A stretch of 64,000 bases of DNA from Sorghum bicolor. Lineage: Eukaryota > Streptophyta > Magnoliopsida > Poales > Poaceae. The notes below the pieces were generated by a model. The model was given only the letters and a program-made list of their open reading frames with translations, ran no database searches and was not told where the DNA came from. Positions 23,921 to 35,732 of the stretch are shown here, piece by piece. The position numbers and the translations under genes are program-made. The stretch is from NCBI RefSeq assembly GCF_000003195.3, contig NC_012872.2, positions 50,449,695-50,513,694 on the forward strand, given 5' to 3'. How positions within the stretch are numbered: the first letter of the stretch is position 1; every line of letters begins with the position of its first letter.

Positions 23921-24628
23921 TCAAACTCCAAGGATGATTCTTAAAATTCCTCTAGGATTGTCTCTCAAGTTTGTTTTATCTATCCATTCAATGGTGATAG
24001 CACATGGATTTTTAATGCCCTCTAGCCATTGATGTTGCTCTTCTCGATCCTCCTTCTTATGCATGGGATGTCTAGAGAGATTCATAGGATTATCGGGAGG
24101 TTCAAGAGAAAGAGCATAGTAGAAACTATTAAGCTCAAGGATGGGATGGATAGCCGAATCATGGGATTGAAATGTTTGGAAATTGGCTATTGAAACTTCC
24201 TTTCCTCGTCTAGGAGATGATTCCTTCTCTATCTCTAAGATTTTTCTATGAAGACTAGTATAAGAAGGATGTCCACGAATGAAGACATACCTTTCTTTAC
24301 TAATAGATAAAGAAAGAAAGACTCTACCAATGGTTATATAATTAAGATCAATGTGAAAATATCGAGAAAAAACATGGTCTTGTAGGGCTAGGTCTGAACC
24401 AGAATTTATAGAAAGATTAACAGATTCCCTAGGTGTAGCTAAAAGTGCATTATCTTCTTGATTAAAAGATAAGATCTCGACTATAGAAAAGGGTTGGTTT
24501 TGACCTATTGCAATCAACTCCGGGCACAGATCATAATTTGGGGCAGGACTTGTTGACTCCCATGGTCTATGGCTGGTGTCCGAAGGTGCAAAGAATTCAA
24601 TAATAGATATGGAATTTAAGTTATCCAT
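23921..24628 (-). CDS. Hypothetical leader/gag-region ORF of element C
   Basis: An uninterrupted 235-codon frame in the element's sense direction. It starts MDNLNSISIIEF about 94 bases downstream of the primer site, where a gag ORF is expected. The frame stays open upstream into the LTR, but the ATG at 24628 is the first methionine after the primer site that follows the short hydrophobic leader. I see no zinc knuckle or known gag fold; the C-terminal half is rich in charged residues (PMHKKEDREEQHQWLEG). It may be an Athila/Tat-like gag N-terminus or an element-specific ORF. Whether it is expressed is unknown. Confidence 0.45.
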   Translation of the reverse strand: MDNLNSISIIEFFAPSDTSHRPWESTSPAPNYDLCPELIAIGQNQPFSIVEILSFNQEDNALLATPRESVNLSINSGSDLALQDHVFSRYFHIDLNYITIGRVFLSLSISKERYVFIRGHPSYTSLHRKILEIEKESSPRRGKEVSIANFQTFQSHDSAIHPILELNSFYYALSLEPPDNPMNLSRHPMHKKEDREEQHQWLEGIKNPCAITIEWIDKTNLRDNPRGILRIILGV

Positions 24629-24721
24629 AAAGATAAAAATAAAAAGATAAAAGAATAATAGTATAAAAGTATAATACAAGATAATAGCAAGACTCAAAGT
24701 TATCTCAGCAAACCGTCTTTC

Positions 24722-24739
24722 TCCCCAGCAACGGCGCCA
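24722..24739 (-). promoter_or_regulatory. Primer binding site, tRNA-Asp type (element C)
   Basis: On the minus strand this reads TGGCGCCGTTGCTGGGGA, one base different from the complement of the plant tRNA-Asp 3' end. It lies 8 bases inside the right LTR. This makes the right LTR the 5' LTR and sets the element on the minus strand. Confidence 0.75.
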
Positions 24740-24747
24740 GAAATGCT

Positions 24748-25953
24748 TGTTGATATTTGGTAACGCAATCAGGAAATGATCCGCAAGCGCACAGATATTG
24801 GTGAGCATTTCACCGGGAGGTTTTCCAGAGTATCGTATTTATATTTTTACCAGTAGGAGAAAGGGTGCATCTGACTAACCAAATCTATTGCTACTATCCC
24901 TTTAGGCTACAAAGAATGTTTCTCGATGTGAGCGATGTATAGAGAAGACTGCAACCGTAGTCTCGTTCTAACCTTGGTAAGGATGATCTACTGTTCTATT
25001 GGGGAAGCTTACGGAATCTAGACAACACAAAGGATGTTCGACCCGCACCTATAAACCTACCCGTCCTGCTAACAAGATATGGGATACAAAGGTAACTCGG
25101 AAATGTCACGTTCCTCGCTACTACAACGGTCCAGCTAGTCAGGGGATATCTATGAGTACCCTAGCCTAAACACCACGTTTATGCTAGCAATGATTACTCT
25201 AATACTCAACCGGAATAGGATTAAAGTAAACTCATAAACCAAAGAACAATAAAACAAGAACTTACTAGAATTAGAAGTCGAATTACTGAAGAATCTTAGG
25301 AGCAAGCCTCGGGTTAGAAGACTTGATCCCACAGGTACAACTCGGAGTAGACACCGACAGGCCGGCCTTCCTCCGATCTACACCTCCACTCTATCTCTCT
25401 CAATTTAGTAGAAACTAGAAGATCTATTTCTACTTACATTGGTTGCTAAGCCTAAAAAGAAATTTTATTTAGAGAAGAGGTTTTCCTTCGAGGGCACCCC
25501 TCAACTCTATGATAACTTCTTGTCTTCTCCAGGGGCCAGGGGGTCTCCTTATATAGTCCTCCTCCTCTATGCGTTTTGGGGTCGGTAGGCGATGTGGTAC
25601 TACGTTATCCTTGATCCTTTAGGTCGGTGGAACATCGTGTGCGAAGAGAGTCCCGAACGGAGTCCAGAGGTGGGCGGGCGCCCTGGGCCTGGCCCCTTTC
25701 GGCCTCTGCTTTCTTCCCGTGGCTTCTGGAGTCTTCTAGATGGTAGAAAATTGCGCGGTGCATTGATATCTCTATGTAATCCCGACATGTGGGCCTTTCT
25801 TCCTTATTTCCTAATAACCCCCTGCAGAAATAGACAAACACCAAAACTCGTGGAATTCTGTTAGATAAAACCCTAAGTCTGGGTGTTGGTTGCATTTGGA
25901 TACTTTTATTTATTTATTTGATGATTATATTTGGTACTTAAGGACCGTCAACA
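24748..25953 (-). repeat. 5' LTR of element C
   Basis: 1206 bp, TGTTGATATTTGG...CGTCAACA, the partner of 3045-4273. The difference in length comes mainly from bases missing near 25675 relative to the left copy (3975-3997). Confidence 0.85.
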
Positions 25954-26209
25954 GCGGTATAAATATATCTTCCTCTCTATTCACTTACCGTAAAGTAGTG
26001 TAACTAGTTTAGTTGCTAGTCTTGCCTTGTGTAGCATAGTTCGCTAGTGTAGCTTATAGTGACATAGCTCTTGTGTGCCTAGTGTTCTTATCAATTAGAA
26101 TTATTGGATAGGTGGCTTGCAAACACCCCATTAGAGGCTCTAGTGAGTTTGTAGAATTTTTAAATAGGCTATTCGCCCCCCTCTAGCCATATTAGGACCT
26201 TTCAAGAAG

Positions 26210-26580
26210 ACTAAGCTACACGAGCTAAACAACAAGTAAAATGTACAAGTAAGTAAAGAGCGGAAAGTGATTGTTATACCAATATTGTAGAGATATATCC
26301 AACCAATCACTCACAATCACAATCACAAACAGAATCCTCGGCAAGTGATGACACAAGATTTTTTACCGAGGTTCACTTACTTCCCGGCAAGCTAGTCCTC
26401 ATTGTGGCGATACAACCACTTGATAGATCACGAGCTAATTGGCAATCCAAAGCCAAATCCTCAACGGGTGCTGCACATCCACTCTAAGATGGGGATCCTC
26501 CAAGCCACGAGCAATCCACTAGAGTAGCCAATTTGTGATCTCCTATGGGAAAGGCTCAAGAACCCCTCACAAATCACTTG
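26210..26580 (-). repeat. Middle segment of solo LTR S0
   Basis: Resumes S0 after the S1 TSD. It is collinear with B's LTR (compare 33047-33413): same ACAAGTAAGTAAAG, CCAACCAATCACTCACAATC and CAAGAACCCCTCACAAATCA blocks. It ends at the S2 target CTTGG. Confidence 0.85.
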
Positions 26581-28573
26581 GTGAAAGCCCTAGTTTGGTT
26601 TTGGATAATTGATGAAACCCTAGTAGTAACCTCTATACTAAGTGTGTGTAGACTTAATGAGGTTGGTACATGCCAAGTGATGGAGCAAGTGATGATGATG
26701 GTGATGACCACAAGATGATCATGTGCTCAACTTGGAAAAGAAGAAAGAGAAAAACAAAACCCTATGAAGATCAAGGCAAAGGTATTACTTAGGGTTTTGG
26801 TTTTGGTTATCAAGACACCATAGAGGGTGTGATCACATTAAGGATAGATAGTCATACTATAAAGAGGGGAATTCTTTGGCTCAGCGGTTATCAAGTGCCA
26901 CTAGGTGCCATTGTTCATGTGCATGCATTTAGAACCTAGTGAGATAACTTAACTTCTTCGAAGAAAATGATTATAAAAATGCTAACACACGTGCACTTGT
27001 AGGTACACACTTGGTGGTGTTGGTACACTTTGAGAAGGAGGTGGAGATTGTAGGGTAGAGAGGGGTTTGGGTTCGGGATTCGGCGCTTTTGAGAAAATGA
27101 AATGCATATTTTCTATTGCACCGGTGGAAAGTTTGGAGAAGTCGTGGGAGTTTTTCTCACTGAGAACACTCACCAGACACTGGTCGCAGAAGCACCGGAT
27201 GCTGAGCCTGCGCGTCTGGTGTGCTGTCAGTGCCAGGCTCTGTTAGGGTTAGGCACCGGACGCTAGGCACTGGACGCGGGTTAATCCCTGTTAGCGCATC
27301 CAGTGCTGCCTGACTTCTACGAGTGCCTCTAACTGAGAGCACCGGACGCTCAGGGTGAGTCTAGTGCTGTGAGTCCGGTGATGCTGTGTTTGCGAACCTC
27401 TCTGAGTAAGGGACCGGACGCTCATGAGTGAGTCCGGTGCTCGCACGTTTTACAGACCTCTCTGCGCACGTGACCGGTTTGCACCGGACGCGTCCGATGC
27501 TAAGTTGAGCGCGTCCGGTGGTTCGTATTTGACCGTTAGAGATCCACATGCCTGGTTTAAAAGGCTAACACGTGGCTTCTTCTGGTGCACCAAATGCAGG
27601 GTTTGTGCGTTTAGTGGTCACTGGTTGTGCGTCCGGTGGCCTCATGTTTTGCTCAGTGAAGGAGCCAACGACTCTATTTGTTTGAGGGGCTTATAAATAT
27701 GTGTTGGTCGGCTTGGGGCTCGCTCACTTGGCATTCTAGCATACTTGACATCCTTGTGAGCCTAAGCAAACACTTCCCACTCATCTCCTTCATAGATTAT
27801 TCATCTTTGTGAGATTGGGAGTGATTCTAAGTGCATTTGCTCGAGTGATTGCATCTAGTGGCACTTGGGGATCGATTTGGCTGCGGTTTTCTTGTTACTC
27901 TTGGTGGTTGCCGCCACCTAGATGGCTTGGAGCAGTGGAGGAGCATTAGCACGAGTTGGTGATTGTTCGTGGCCATCTTCTGGTGATTGTGAGGGGTTTG
28001 TGCCTACCCCAGTGGAGACCCGAAGGCAACTCTAGTAGATTGAGCGTGTTATTGAGCTATCTCACTTGTGGGTAGCTTCTTGCGGTGTCCTAGTGAGGAC
28101 AAGGTTCGTGCTACACCTCTTAGCCACCGAACCACCAAGTGTTGGTTGACACAATAGGGACGTAGCGTGCCGGAACACGTGAACCTCGAGAGAAAAATCG
28201 TTGTCTCTATTGTGATTGATTGGCATTCTCCCGATGCTTGATTGTTTATATATTGGTGATTGGTTCATCCCCTACATGGCAGTATAAACATCTCTCTCTC
28301 TCCATTTACTTACCGCAAAGTAGTGTAACTAGTTTAGTTGCTAGTATTGCCTTGTGTAGTATAGTTCACTAGTGTAGTTTGTAGTGACATAGTTTGTGTG
28401 TGCCTAGTGATCATATCAACTAGAATTGTTGTTTAGGTGGCTTGCAAACACCCCATTAGAGCTAGAGCAAAAACCTTCGCTTTGTTCTTTACTAATGTCT
28501 TGCTCTAGTGAGTTTGTAGAATTTTTAAATAGGCTATTCACCCCCGCCCCTCTAGCCATATTAGGACCTTTCA
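26581..28573 (+). mobile_element. Solo LTR S2 (Sirevirus family)
   Basis: An uninterrupted 1993-bp LTR, TGAAAGCCCTAG...TAGGACCTTTCA, with a perfect TSD CTTGG (26576-26580 and 28574-28578). A TATA-like TTATAAATAT lies near 27690. It has the CCGGAC/GTCCGG cluster (about 27170-27620). It shows what S1 looked like before element C inserted. No internal region, so it is solo. Confidence 0.92.
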
Positions 28574-28578
28574 CTTGG

Positions 28579-29913
28579 TGATGCTCGAAACAATCTCCAA
28601 TCACGAGCTCAATACCTCCACTGCTCCAAACCGTCTAGGGCATCAGAAAACACCCAAGAGTAATGAGAAATCCACAGCAAACTCAAGGATCAAGTGCCAC
28701 TAGATGCAACTCACTAAGCAATACACTTGAATCTCACTCAATCTCACTAGGATTGGCAATTAAGCAAGGAGATGAGTGGAGGGAGTGTTCTATAGCTCAA
28801 AGTATGCCTCAAGTATTCCAAAATGCAAGAGAGATACCCCCATGGCTGGCCACCTTCTATTTATAAGCCCCCTCAACAAATAGAGTCCTTGGCTCTTTCA
28901 CTGGACAAAAGTCGAGGCCATTAGACGCGCAGCAGGGAGCCATCGGATGCTCGAACCCTATGTCTGGTGCTTTGAAAATAGCCACATGTCCTCTAATTGA
29001 ATCTCATGCATCGATCTCTAACTATCACTTTCAGACCACCAGACGAGGTTAAGTACCCACCGGACGCGCCCGGTACACACCGGACCCATACGCAGAGAGG
29101 ATTGCAAAAAATGCAGGGTTACCGGACGCGGTCACTGGACGCTCTCTAGGGAGTCCGATGCTCAGCGCTCAGAAAACGCTCGCCTGCATACTTGCTGACG
29201 TCATGCTATACCGGACACACGAACAGTTATCGCCCTGCGTCCGATGCGCACTACTCACTGACAACACACCGGACGCGTAGGTGCAACATCCGATGCTGCC
29301 AACACCTGTGTCCAATGAGAAACACTCCTGCAACTTCTCCAAGATTTCCACCGGCATAATAGAAAATATGCATTCCATTTTCTCAAAAGCACCGAATCTC
29401 GCGCTGAATCCCGCCGAGAGGAACCCAAACCCCTCTCTATCCTAGGAACTCCACCTCCTTTGCAAATGTGATAACACCACCAAGTGTCCAACATCAATGT
29501 GCATATGCATTAGCTTTTCACAAACATTTTCACAAAGGAGTTAGGTTAGCACTTTACTAGATCCTAATGCATATACTCAAGATATGGACCTAGTAGCACT
29601 TGATTAGAGATATGGTCGTGATTTTCCCTCTTGGTAGTCGGCTATCTATCATAAATCCGGTCAATCACTTCTCTACTCAACTTATACCGGCAAAAGCAAA
29701 ACCCTATATTTATACCTTTGCCTTGGTCACTTTACTCCTTGTGTGTCACAATGATCTCTACTCCATGCTTCATCTCTTTGTGAAAATATGGCCACCTTTC
29801 CATGCCACCTTGCACCTTCATCATATGTGTTGCTATGCCTAACTCAAATCACTTAAACACACAACATTAGCAACTTGGTGTCATTAAGTACCAAAACCAA
29901 ACTTGGGCTTTCA
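28579..29913 (-). repeat. Right segment of solo LTR S0
   Basis: Continues S0 after the S2 TSD through to its minus-strand 5' terminus (TGAAAGCCCAAG read from 29913). A TATA-like TATTTATAAG lies near 28858. The CCGGAC cluster is at about 29035-29290. Confidence 0.85.
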
Positions 29914-30477
29914 ACAAGCAATACCTAACTTATGTGGTTGCAACAGGGAAAAACTTATGTATGCTTTGTGATAGTGTTCACGTGTTTAATATCATAAATA
30001 GGCAATACATGTATTTAAAAAAAATAATGATGTATCAATAGCATATACTACCACCAAAGTATTTGTTCAGAGCATAAACTAACCTATGCTCCTGCAGTTG
30101 AAAAGTTTTCACCAGAATAGATCATACAAGGACAGATTATTAGGCTAAACCCAGATCAGAGCAGAGTATTATACTAATTATTAGGCAAGACCAAAAGAGC
30201 ACGGAAGGCTTTTCACAGTTAAGTAAACAAATTGTTGTGTAATGTATAAATACTGCAAGTTGAAAGATAAAACCTTTCATTATACGTTTTGTTTAGTTCA
30301 AAGGTAATATCCCCTAATTGCCTATGAAAGCTGCGAGCAAGAAGAATTTTAATGTTGTAACTGTCTGACTGAAGGAAAAATCGGACTTCAAAATATATTA
30401 TATGCAACCAAGAAATACAATGTTCTGACCGACAGAATTTACAAAAAAATTAATAAGTAGTTCATTCAGGACAGACC

Positions 30478-30600
30478 ACACTTGCAACAATGGAAAACAT
30501 GATTGGATTCAAATACAGATAGAAATCTACACTTGCAACAATGGAGAACATGATTAGATTCAAATACAAAATAGAAAGCTACGCTTGCAACAATGGAGAG
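30478..30600. repeat. Tandem repeat, about 51-52 bp, 2.4 copies
   Basis: Units start ACACTTGCAACAATGGA at 30478 and 30529 and ACGCTTGCAACAATGGA at 30581. They differ at a few positions. Non-coding as far as I can see. Confidence 0.8.
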
Positions 30601-31899
30601 TAGTATGCAGGTTGTAGACAAACAAGGGATGGGAACAAAACTTATAGTCAATTCCTCGAACACTTCCTGGACATCATCACTTATAGGCTACTGCACGCGA
30701 CTGCCGCACGAGCCCCCGATCGCTCGCCACACCCACGAGCTCACTCGGCTACACGCGACCGTCGCATAAGCGCCCGGGCTGCTCGCCATGCGCACGTCCT
30801 GCACATGCCCAGCCACTCACCTACCATGCAAGCAGCTGTTGGAGTCCGTACATGGTGGTGGTGAGGAGATCCATAGTGGCATGCCGCCACCCATGCCACC
30901 CCCTTAGCCCTTACCGAGCTGCCTCCTTGGCTCCTTACCGAATCTGGAGAGGGCGAGCAACTCACCATGTCCGAGCCGTCTCCTCATCGAATCTGCCTGA
31001 CACGGACCTGGTGAGGGATCGACGAAGACATGAGCACCTGCCCTGTTGTGGTGGCGGCGCGAAGGAGTGGCAGCAGGATGCGGGATGGCGGAGGGTAGTT
31101 GGCAGCGTCATGAAGCAAGCACTGGGGGAGGCCGTGGAGGAGCCATGACGACGTAGGCGTTGGAGGTAGGGCGGGCATTGGAAGGGGCCAGGTTCGTGTG
31201 TGTTTTGGGGCTTCTGTTTCACGGGCCCACATATCGGCTCGGTGAAAAGATCACAAGAGAGGGAATGGAAGTCGGCTTCACCACAGAGAAGGGTAGACGA
31301 TCCTCTCCATGTTTTTTAGTTGTAGAGATAGTTGTTCTATGGGCTCTGTTTTGTTTCTTTAGTCATTGGACTAAAATCTAGTCACCTTTTAGTCACCCCG
31401 TAGGCCCTAACCAACAGTAAACTAAAATCTTAATTAGTTTGTTGTCTAATTTAGTGTAAATTAGTGTATTTCTGCAATCCTTACAATGGTTGCCATGTGA
31501 AAAATAGATATGTACCATTTCTACCATTGTTTCCGATAAACATTTCATAGTTTTCTCCCGTCGCAACTTATGAACATGTTTGCTAGTATACATAATATAT
31601 GGAATAGAACTTGTTTTTTTAAAAGCAGAATCCCTGCCAGAGTGCGATTATCTATACCAAATACTAAAGAGGCAAAATTTCAGCCTAAATTTTCGTCTGG
31701 ATCAAACTTTCGTTTGGCCTCTCTCCCTCTTATATACACTTGAGTCCGTACGTACAAGATAATATTAGTCGCCAAAGATCCAAATCGAATTCAAAAGACA
31801 GATTCGAAACCAAATCGACACGAGCTAACCAACAAACATAGTAAGCACCCGAATCTACCAGGATCTCCTTGCCAAAATCAAATCTTGCACGCACACAAC

Positions 31900-32236
31900 G
31901 TAACATGGTAAACAACAACAACTAGATCTGATTCGAAAACAAAATCACATACTATATATATACAGGCGCTGAAGTAGGACAACATTGGGCAGGAGAGGTG
32001 GAGCTTCTCGCACAGAACGGCGTCCTCGTAGCTAGCGCGCTCACCTACGAGTCCGGCGTCCCGGCGCTTGGCTTGCTCAAACACGAGGCAGGTGTCCCGG
32101 CGCTTGGCGTGCTTAAACACGAGGCTGGCGTACCCGCGCTCGGCGTGGTTGACTTCGAGACCGGTGTACCCAGCTCCCTGTGTGGTCGACTGCGCCCCAA
32201 TGCTCGCACGCTCGTGGCTCATCACCGCGTGCCCGC
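31900..32236 (-). pseudogene. Downstream part of a broken nuclear gene (probable exon 1 end and intron start)
   Basis: Abuts the left TSD of solo LTR D, so removing D joins it to the gene start at 61671. Minus-strand reading gives a GC-rich, exon-like stretch (about 32045-32236) with a 12-residue repeat of the form LVFEQAKRRD, then T-rich, intron-like sequence. A good donor match, TAG|GTGAGC, sits at about 32045/32044. The repeat frame is offset by one base from the transit-peptide frame, so either a small indel has occurred or the exon structure is different. Product unknown. Confidence 0.35.
32049..32171. repeat. 36-bp tandem repeat, 3.4 copies
   Basis: Units at 32049, 32085 and 32121 with a partial copy at 32157, opening GAGTCCGGCGTCCCGG, GAGGCAGGTGTCCCGG, GAGGCTGGCGTACCCG and GAGACCGGTGTACCC. 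The period is a multiple of three, so both strands keep an open frame through it, which suggests a coding repeat. Confidence 0.85.
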
Positions 32237-32828
32237 TGTAACACCCTAGGTGTTAAACATGCACTTAACTCATAAGAACTCTCATCAAGCATAAGCATAG
32301 CATCACATGAGCATAAATAGTATTTTAAGTGTGATTTTATGTGCTTAATTTAAATGAGTTTAAATATAATAAATTAGTATGCTTACTTCAAAAATGCTTG
32401 TGGTGACCAAAATAAATTGAATTATGCTTTAGAGGAATTAAGAATAATTTTATGACATTTTTGGAGCTCTAGGATTTGAGAAATAAATTTTATACAAATT
32501 TTCCCAAAATAGATCTATTTAAAAATCTAACACTAGTTTTAATTTGTAATTCAAATTCTGTTTGGAATTTGAACTTGCACCTTAAAACAAAGTGGTAGAG
32601 TATTTTATGGGGAACAATTCTTCTTTTTACCCCAACTCCTGAAAAAATTTACAAGGGCTTCAAAAATTGCATTTAAGCTTTTGGGAAAAAGAATTTTTAA
32701 AAATTGGGAGAGGGGGCTATTCACTGGCGGGCCGGCGCCAACCAACCGGCCCAGCCAGCGAAGCCGGCCCGGCCTCTCCGTGCCACGTCCACTCCCTCCT
32801 CCCGTGCTCGGACACGGCCGCGCCACGC

Positions 32829-34698
32829 TGAAAGGTCCAAATGGCTAGAGAGGGGGTGAATTGCCTAATTAAAATTTCTACAAACTTCACTAAGCAAGCG
32901 AGTTAGTACAACAAATAGCGAAGCAAATCTAGCACTAGCTCAACTAAGCTATGCAAGCCACCTATACAAACTAGTACAAGGCTAACACTAAAGCACAACA
33001 ACAAGAGAAGGCTAGTTACACTCCTAAACAAGAAGACTAAACTAAACAAGCTAAACAACTAGCTAGGTATACAAGTAAGTAAAGGAGTGGAGAGTGATTG
33101 TTATACCAACGTTGTAGAGTAGATATATATCCAACCAATCACTCACAATCACAAGAGAATCCTCGGCAAGAGATGACATAAGATTTTTTTACTGAGGTTC
33201 ACTTGCTTCCCGGCAAGCTACTCCTCGTTGTGGCGATACACCGACTTGATGGATCACGAGCTAATTGGCAATCCAAAGCCAAACCCTCAGCGGGTGCCGC
33301 ACATCCACTCACAAGATGGGGATCCTCCAAGCCACGAGCAATCCACTAGAGTAGCCAATTGCGATCTCCCATGGGGAAGGCTCAAGAACCCCTCACAAAT
33401 CACTTGGTGAGGCTCGAAACAATCTCCAATCACGAGCTCAACACCACCGCTGCTCCAAGCCGTCTAGGGCGTCGGGAAACACCCAAGAGTAATAAGAAAT
33501 CCACAGCAAACTCAAGAATCAAGTGCCACTAAATGCAACTCTCAAAGCAATGCACTTGAATCTCACTCAATCTCACTAGGATTAGCAATCAAGCAAGGAG
33601 ATGAGTGGAGGGAGTGTTCTCTAGCTCAAAGTATGCCTCAAGTATTCAAAAGTGCAAGAGCCAGCCTCCCAAAGCCAGCCACCAACTATTTATAAGCCCC
33701 TCAAAGAAACTAGCCGTTGGCTGTTTTCACTGGGCTGAAATCGGGGGCACCGGACGCTACTAAGTGATCACCGGACGCTCGACCCCCAGCGTCCGGTGCA
33801 CTGGAGTTGGCCACGTGTCGATCTTGAATCTTGCGGGTCAGTTTCTAACGGCTACCTGCAACACCCTGGACGCTCTGCAAGTCCACACTGGACGTGTCCG
33901 GTGCACACCGGACTCATGCGCAGAGAGTTTGTCAAACTCGCGACCTCACCGGACGCTGGGCACCGGACGGTCTGATGCTCACCGGACTCGTGCGTAGAGA
34001 GGGTTGCAAAAACCCCTCACACCGGACGCTAACCACCTGACGCTACCAGAGTGCGTCTGGTGCTCAACCCTAGCAGAGTCAAGCTCTGACAGCACACCGG
34101 ACGTTCGGGCCAGCGTCCGGTGCCTCCGCACTGAGTGTCTGGTGAGTGTTTCCAACAGAGAAACACTTCCGCGACTTCTCCAAATTTCCCACCGGCGCAA
34201 TAGAAAATATACACTTAATTTTCTCAAAAGCGCCACCTCCTTTGCAAATGTGCTAACACCAACAAGTGTCCACCACCAAAGTGCATGTGTGTTAGCTTTT
34301 CACAAACATTTTTATCCAAAGGAGTTAAGTTAGCACGTTACTAGATCCTAATGCATATGCTCAAGATATGGACCTAGTAGCACTTGATTCGAGAGATGAC
34401 CGTGATTTCCCCTCTTGATAGTCGGCTATCTATCCTAAACCCGGTCAATCACTTCTCTACTCATCTTAGACCGGCAAAAGTAAAACCCTATGTTTATACC
34501 TTTGCCTTGATAACTTGTGCTTCTCGTCTGTCATTATGATCTTCACTTCATGCTTCATCCCTTTGTGGTCATGTGGCCACCTTTCCATGCCACCATGCAC
34601 CTTCATCACATGTGTTGCTATGCCTAACTCAAATCACTTGAACACAAGGCATTAGCAACTTGGTGTCATTAATTACCAAAACCAAACTTGGGCTTTCA
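32829..34698 (-). repeat. 3' LTR of Sirevirus B
   Basis: TGAAAGGTCC...GGGCTTTCA on the plus strand, 1870 bp. Compared with the right LTR it lacks about 68 bp at about 34231 (the segment at 48468-48535). The junction shows only a 2-base overlap. Confidence 0.9.
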
Positions 34699-35732
34699 AT
34701 CTCCCCCTTTTTGGTAATTGATGACAACCATCACAAAGATATGAAATGAAATCATAATGAACTTGAATTGCCCAATTTCGGTTTTGGTAGTACTAGCTCC
34801 CCCTACATATGTGCTTCCATGAGTTTGGTTCAAGTTTGCACATATGCATGAATTGGAATTTTGGGAGATTTATTACTACCAAAATGATGCTAAGGTATAT
34901 AGAATGGATCTTTGAAGCGTGATACCAATCGGAGTTGCCAATATACCATCCTTAGCACCAATGTAGCTAGACATACATCAAAAACTCAAGATACCTCGTG
35001 AGATCACATTATATGTCTAGATACTACAAGAAAATAAAACTCTATGCTAGAATTCAAAGCACCATTCAAGTTATTATTTCTAGCAAGCACCAATCAAACA
35101 AGAGTGTTGAATTTAAACTTGCAATGCAACAACTCATTATGTTAGTGCACATTCAAATGCAACAAATGGTTCATGAGCTTGCTCTCCCTTTTTGTGTGCT
35201 CAAGTTTTAATTTAATTTTCCAAAAGTTATCTCTCCCCCGTAAGCACTTTTCTCCCTCTTTATGACTTTATCTTTGTTTCTCTCCCCCTTTGTCATCAAT
35301 GACCACAAAGGTTCAAATTTTAGTGAGAATTAAGTCAATCAATATGAGGGTCAAATTATGGTTCAATCTAGATCACTTGCCTAGATCATGTAATTCGGTT
35401 TGATCCAAGGACAAGTTTTTTCACACCTCATGAAGTATAAAGGTTATCTTGACCATGTTGAATTACACATCATAAGCTCATATTCTAGATTCAACACTAG
35501 GCTTGCAAGCTCACCAACATGTCATATGCTACCACTAGATCAATCAATCAAAGAAACAATAGTGGTACCATACATACATCAAATTCTTTTGATTTTCATG
35601 AATGAGCCTATTGTCATGCAAACATGTCTATATATTCTAATCATGTCCTTAGCAAGTATGAATGCTATGTCAACCAACTTTACCTTGCTTTGTTGGAGGA
35701 GAGGCATGTCATATATAGATGTAGGGGTGCAC
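34699..35732 (-). promoter_or_regulatory. 3' untranslated region of B with repeated polypurine tracts
   Basis: The tract next to the LTR reads CCAAAAAGGGGGAGAT on the minus strand (34699-34714). More purine tracts lie upstream at about 34797 (TAGGGGGAG), 35178, 35230 (ACGGGGGAGAG), 35249 and 35280 (AAAGGGGGAGAG). Sireviruses are known for several such tracts. No env-like ORF is seen. Confidence 0.7.

Larger units (their letters stand above)
3045..25953 (-). mobile_element. Element C: non-autonomous Ty3/Gypsy-like LTR retrotransposon with gag-protease relic
   Basis: Two similar LTRs (3045-4273 and 24748-25953) bound by TGTTGA...TCAACA flank an internal region. The flanks GGGGT (3040-3044) and GCGGT (25954-25958) look like a TSD with one change; S2 shows the empty target as GCAGT. 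A primer site next to the right LTR and an RNA-order gag-to-protease layout on the minus strand fix the orientation. I found no reverse transcriptase, RNase H or integrase. The family resembles gag/protease-only Gypsy elements of grasses. It is split by the tandem LARD array at 7980-23077. Confidence 0.82.
1639..26204 (+). mobile_element. Solo LTR S1 (Sirevirus family), interrupted by element C
   Basis: It starts TGAAAGCCCTAG (1639) and ends TAGGACCTTTCA (26204), flanked by a perfect 5-bp TSD AGAAG (1634-1638 and 26205-26209). The LTR is broken at 3044/25954 by element C. The two parts (1406 and 251 bp) are collinear with solo LTR S2. A TATA-like TTATAAATAT lies near 2448. It inserted into S0 in the opposite orientation, so the window begins with a large inverted repeat (about 1-1417 against 1639-2880). 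Confidence 0.9.
1430..29913 (-). mobile_element. Solo LTR S0 (Sirevirus family), interrupted by S1 and S2
   Basis: It runs from TGAGAGGTCC (1430) to GGGCTTTCA (29913) and is flanked by a perfect TSD, ACAAG, at 1425-1429 and 29914-29918. Removing the insertions leaves three pieces (1430-1638, 26210-26580, 28579-29913) totalling about 1.9 kb. These align in order with the LTRs of Sirevirus B; for example both joins run through sequence equivalent to 33040-33060 and 33410-33420. No internal region or second LTR is present, so this is a solo LTR left by LTR-LTR recombination. It is the outermost host of the left nest. Confidence 0.88.
29919..32236. other. Host DNA between the two nests
   Basis: About 2.3 kb of unassigned sequence outside the nested LTRs. 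It is AT-rich, with a GC-rich block at about 30690-31190 that has open frames on both strands but no domain I recognise. It contains a short tandem repeat (30478-30600). The end near 32236 appears to be the downstream part of the broken gene. A stretch near 31340-31440 resembles the ends of grass DNA transposons ('TTTAGTCATTGGACTAAAA'), but I found no partner end. Confidence 0.4.

Noticed and set aside
30690..31190. GC-rich block as a coding exon of the broken gene
   Set aside because: Both strands are open, no domain is visible and no clear splice sites link it to 31900-32236. It remains unassigned.
31340..31440. DNA transposon end (TTTAGTCATTGGACTAAAA-like)
   Set aside because: It resembles known grass transposon ends, but no partner inverted repeat or TSD could be found by eye.
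32049..32171. 36-bp repeats as CRISPR
   Set aside because: Units are head-to-tail without spacers and in a plant gene-like context.
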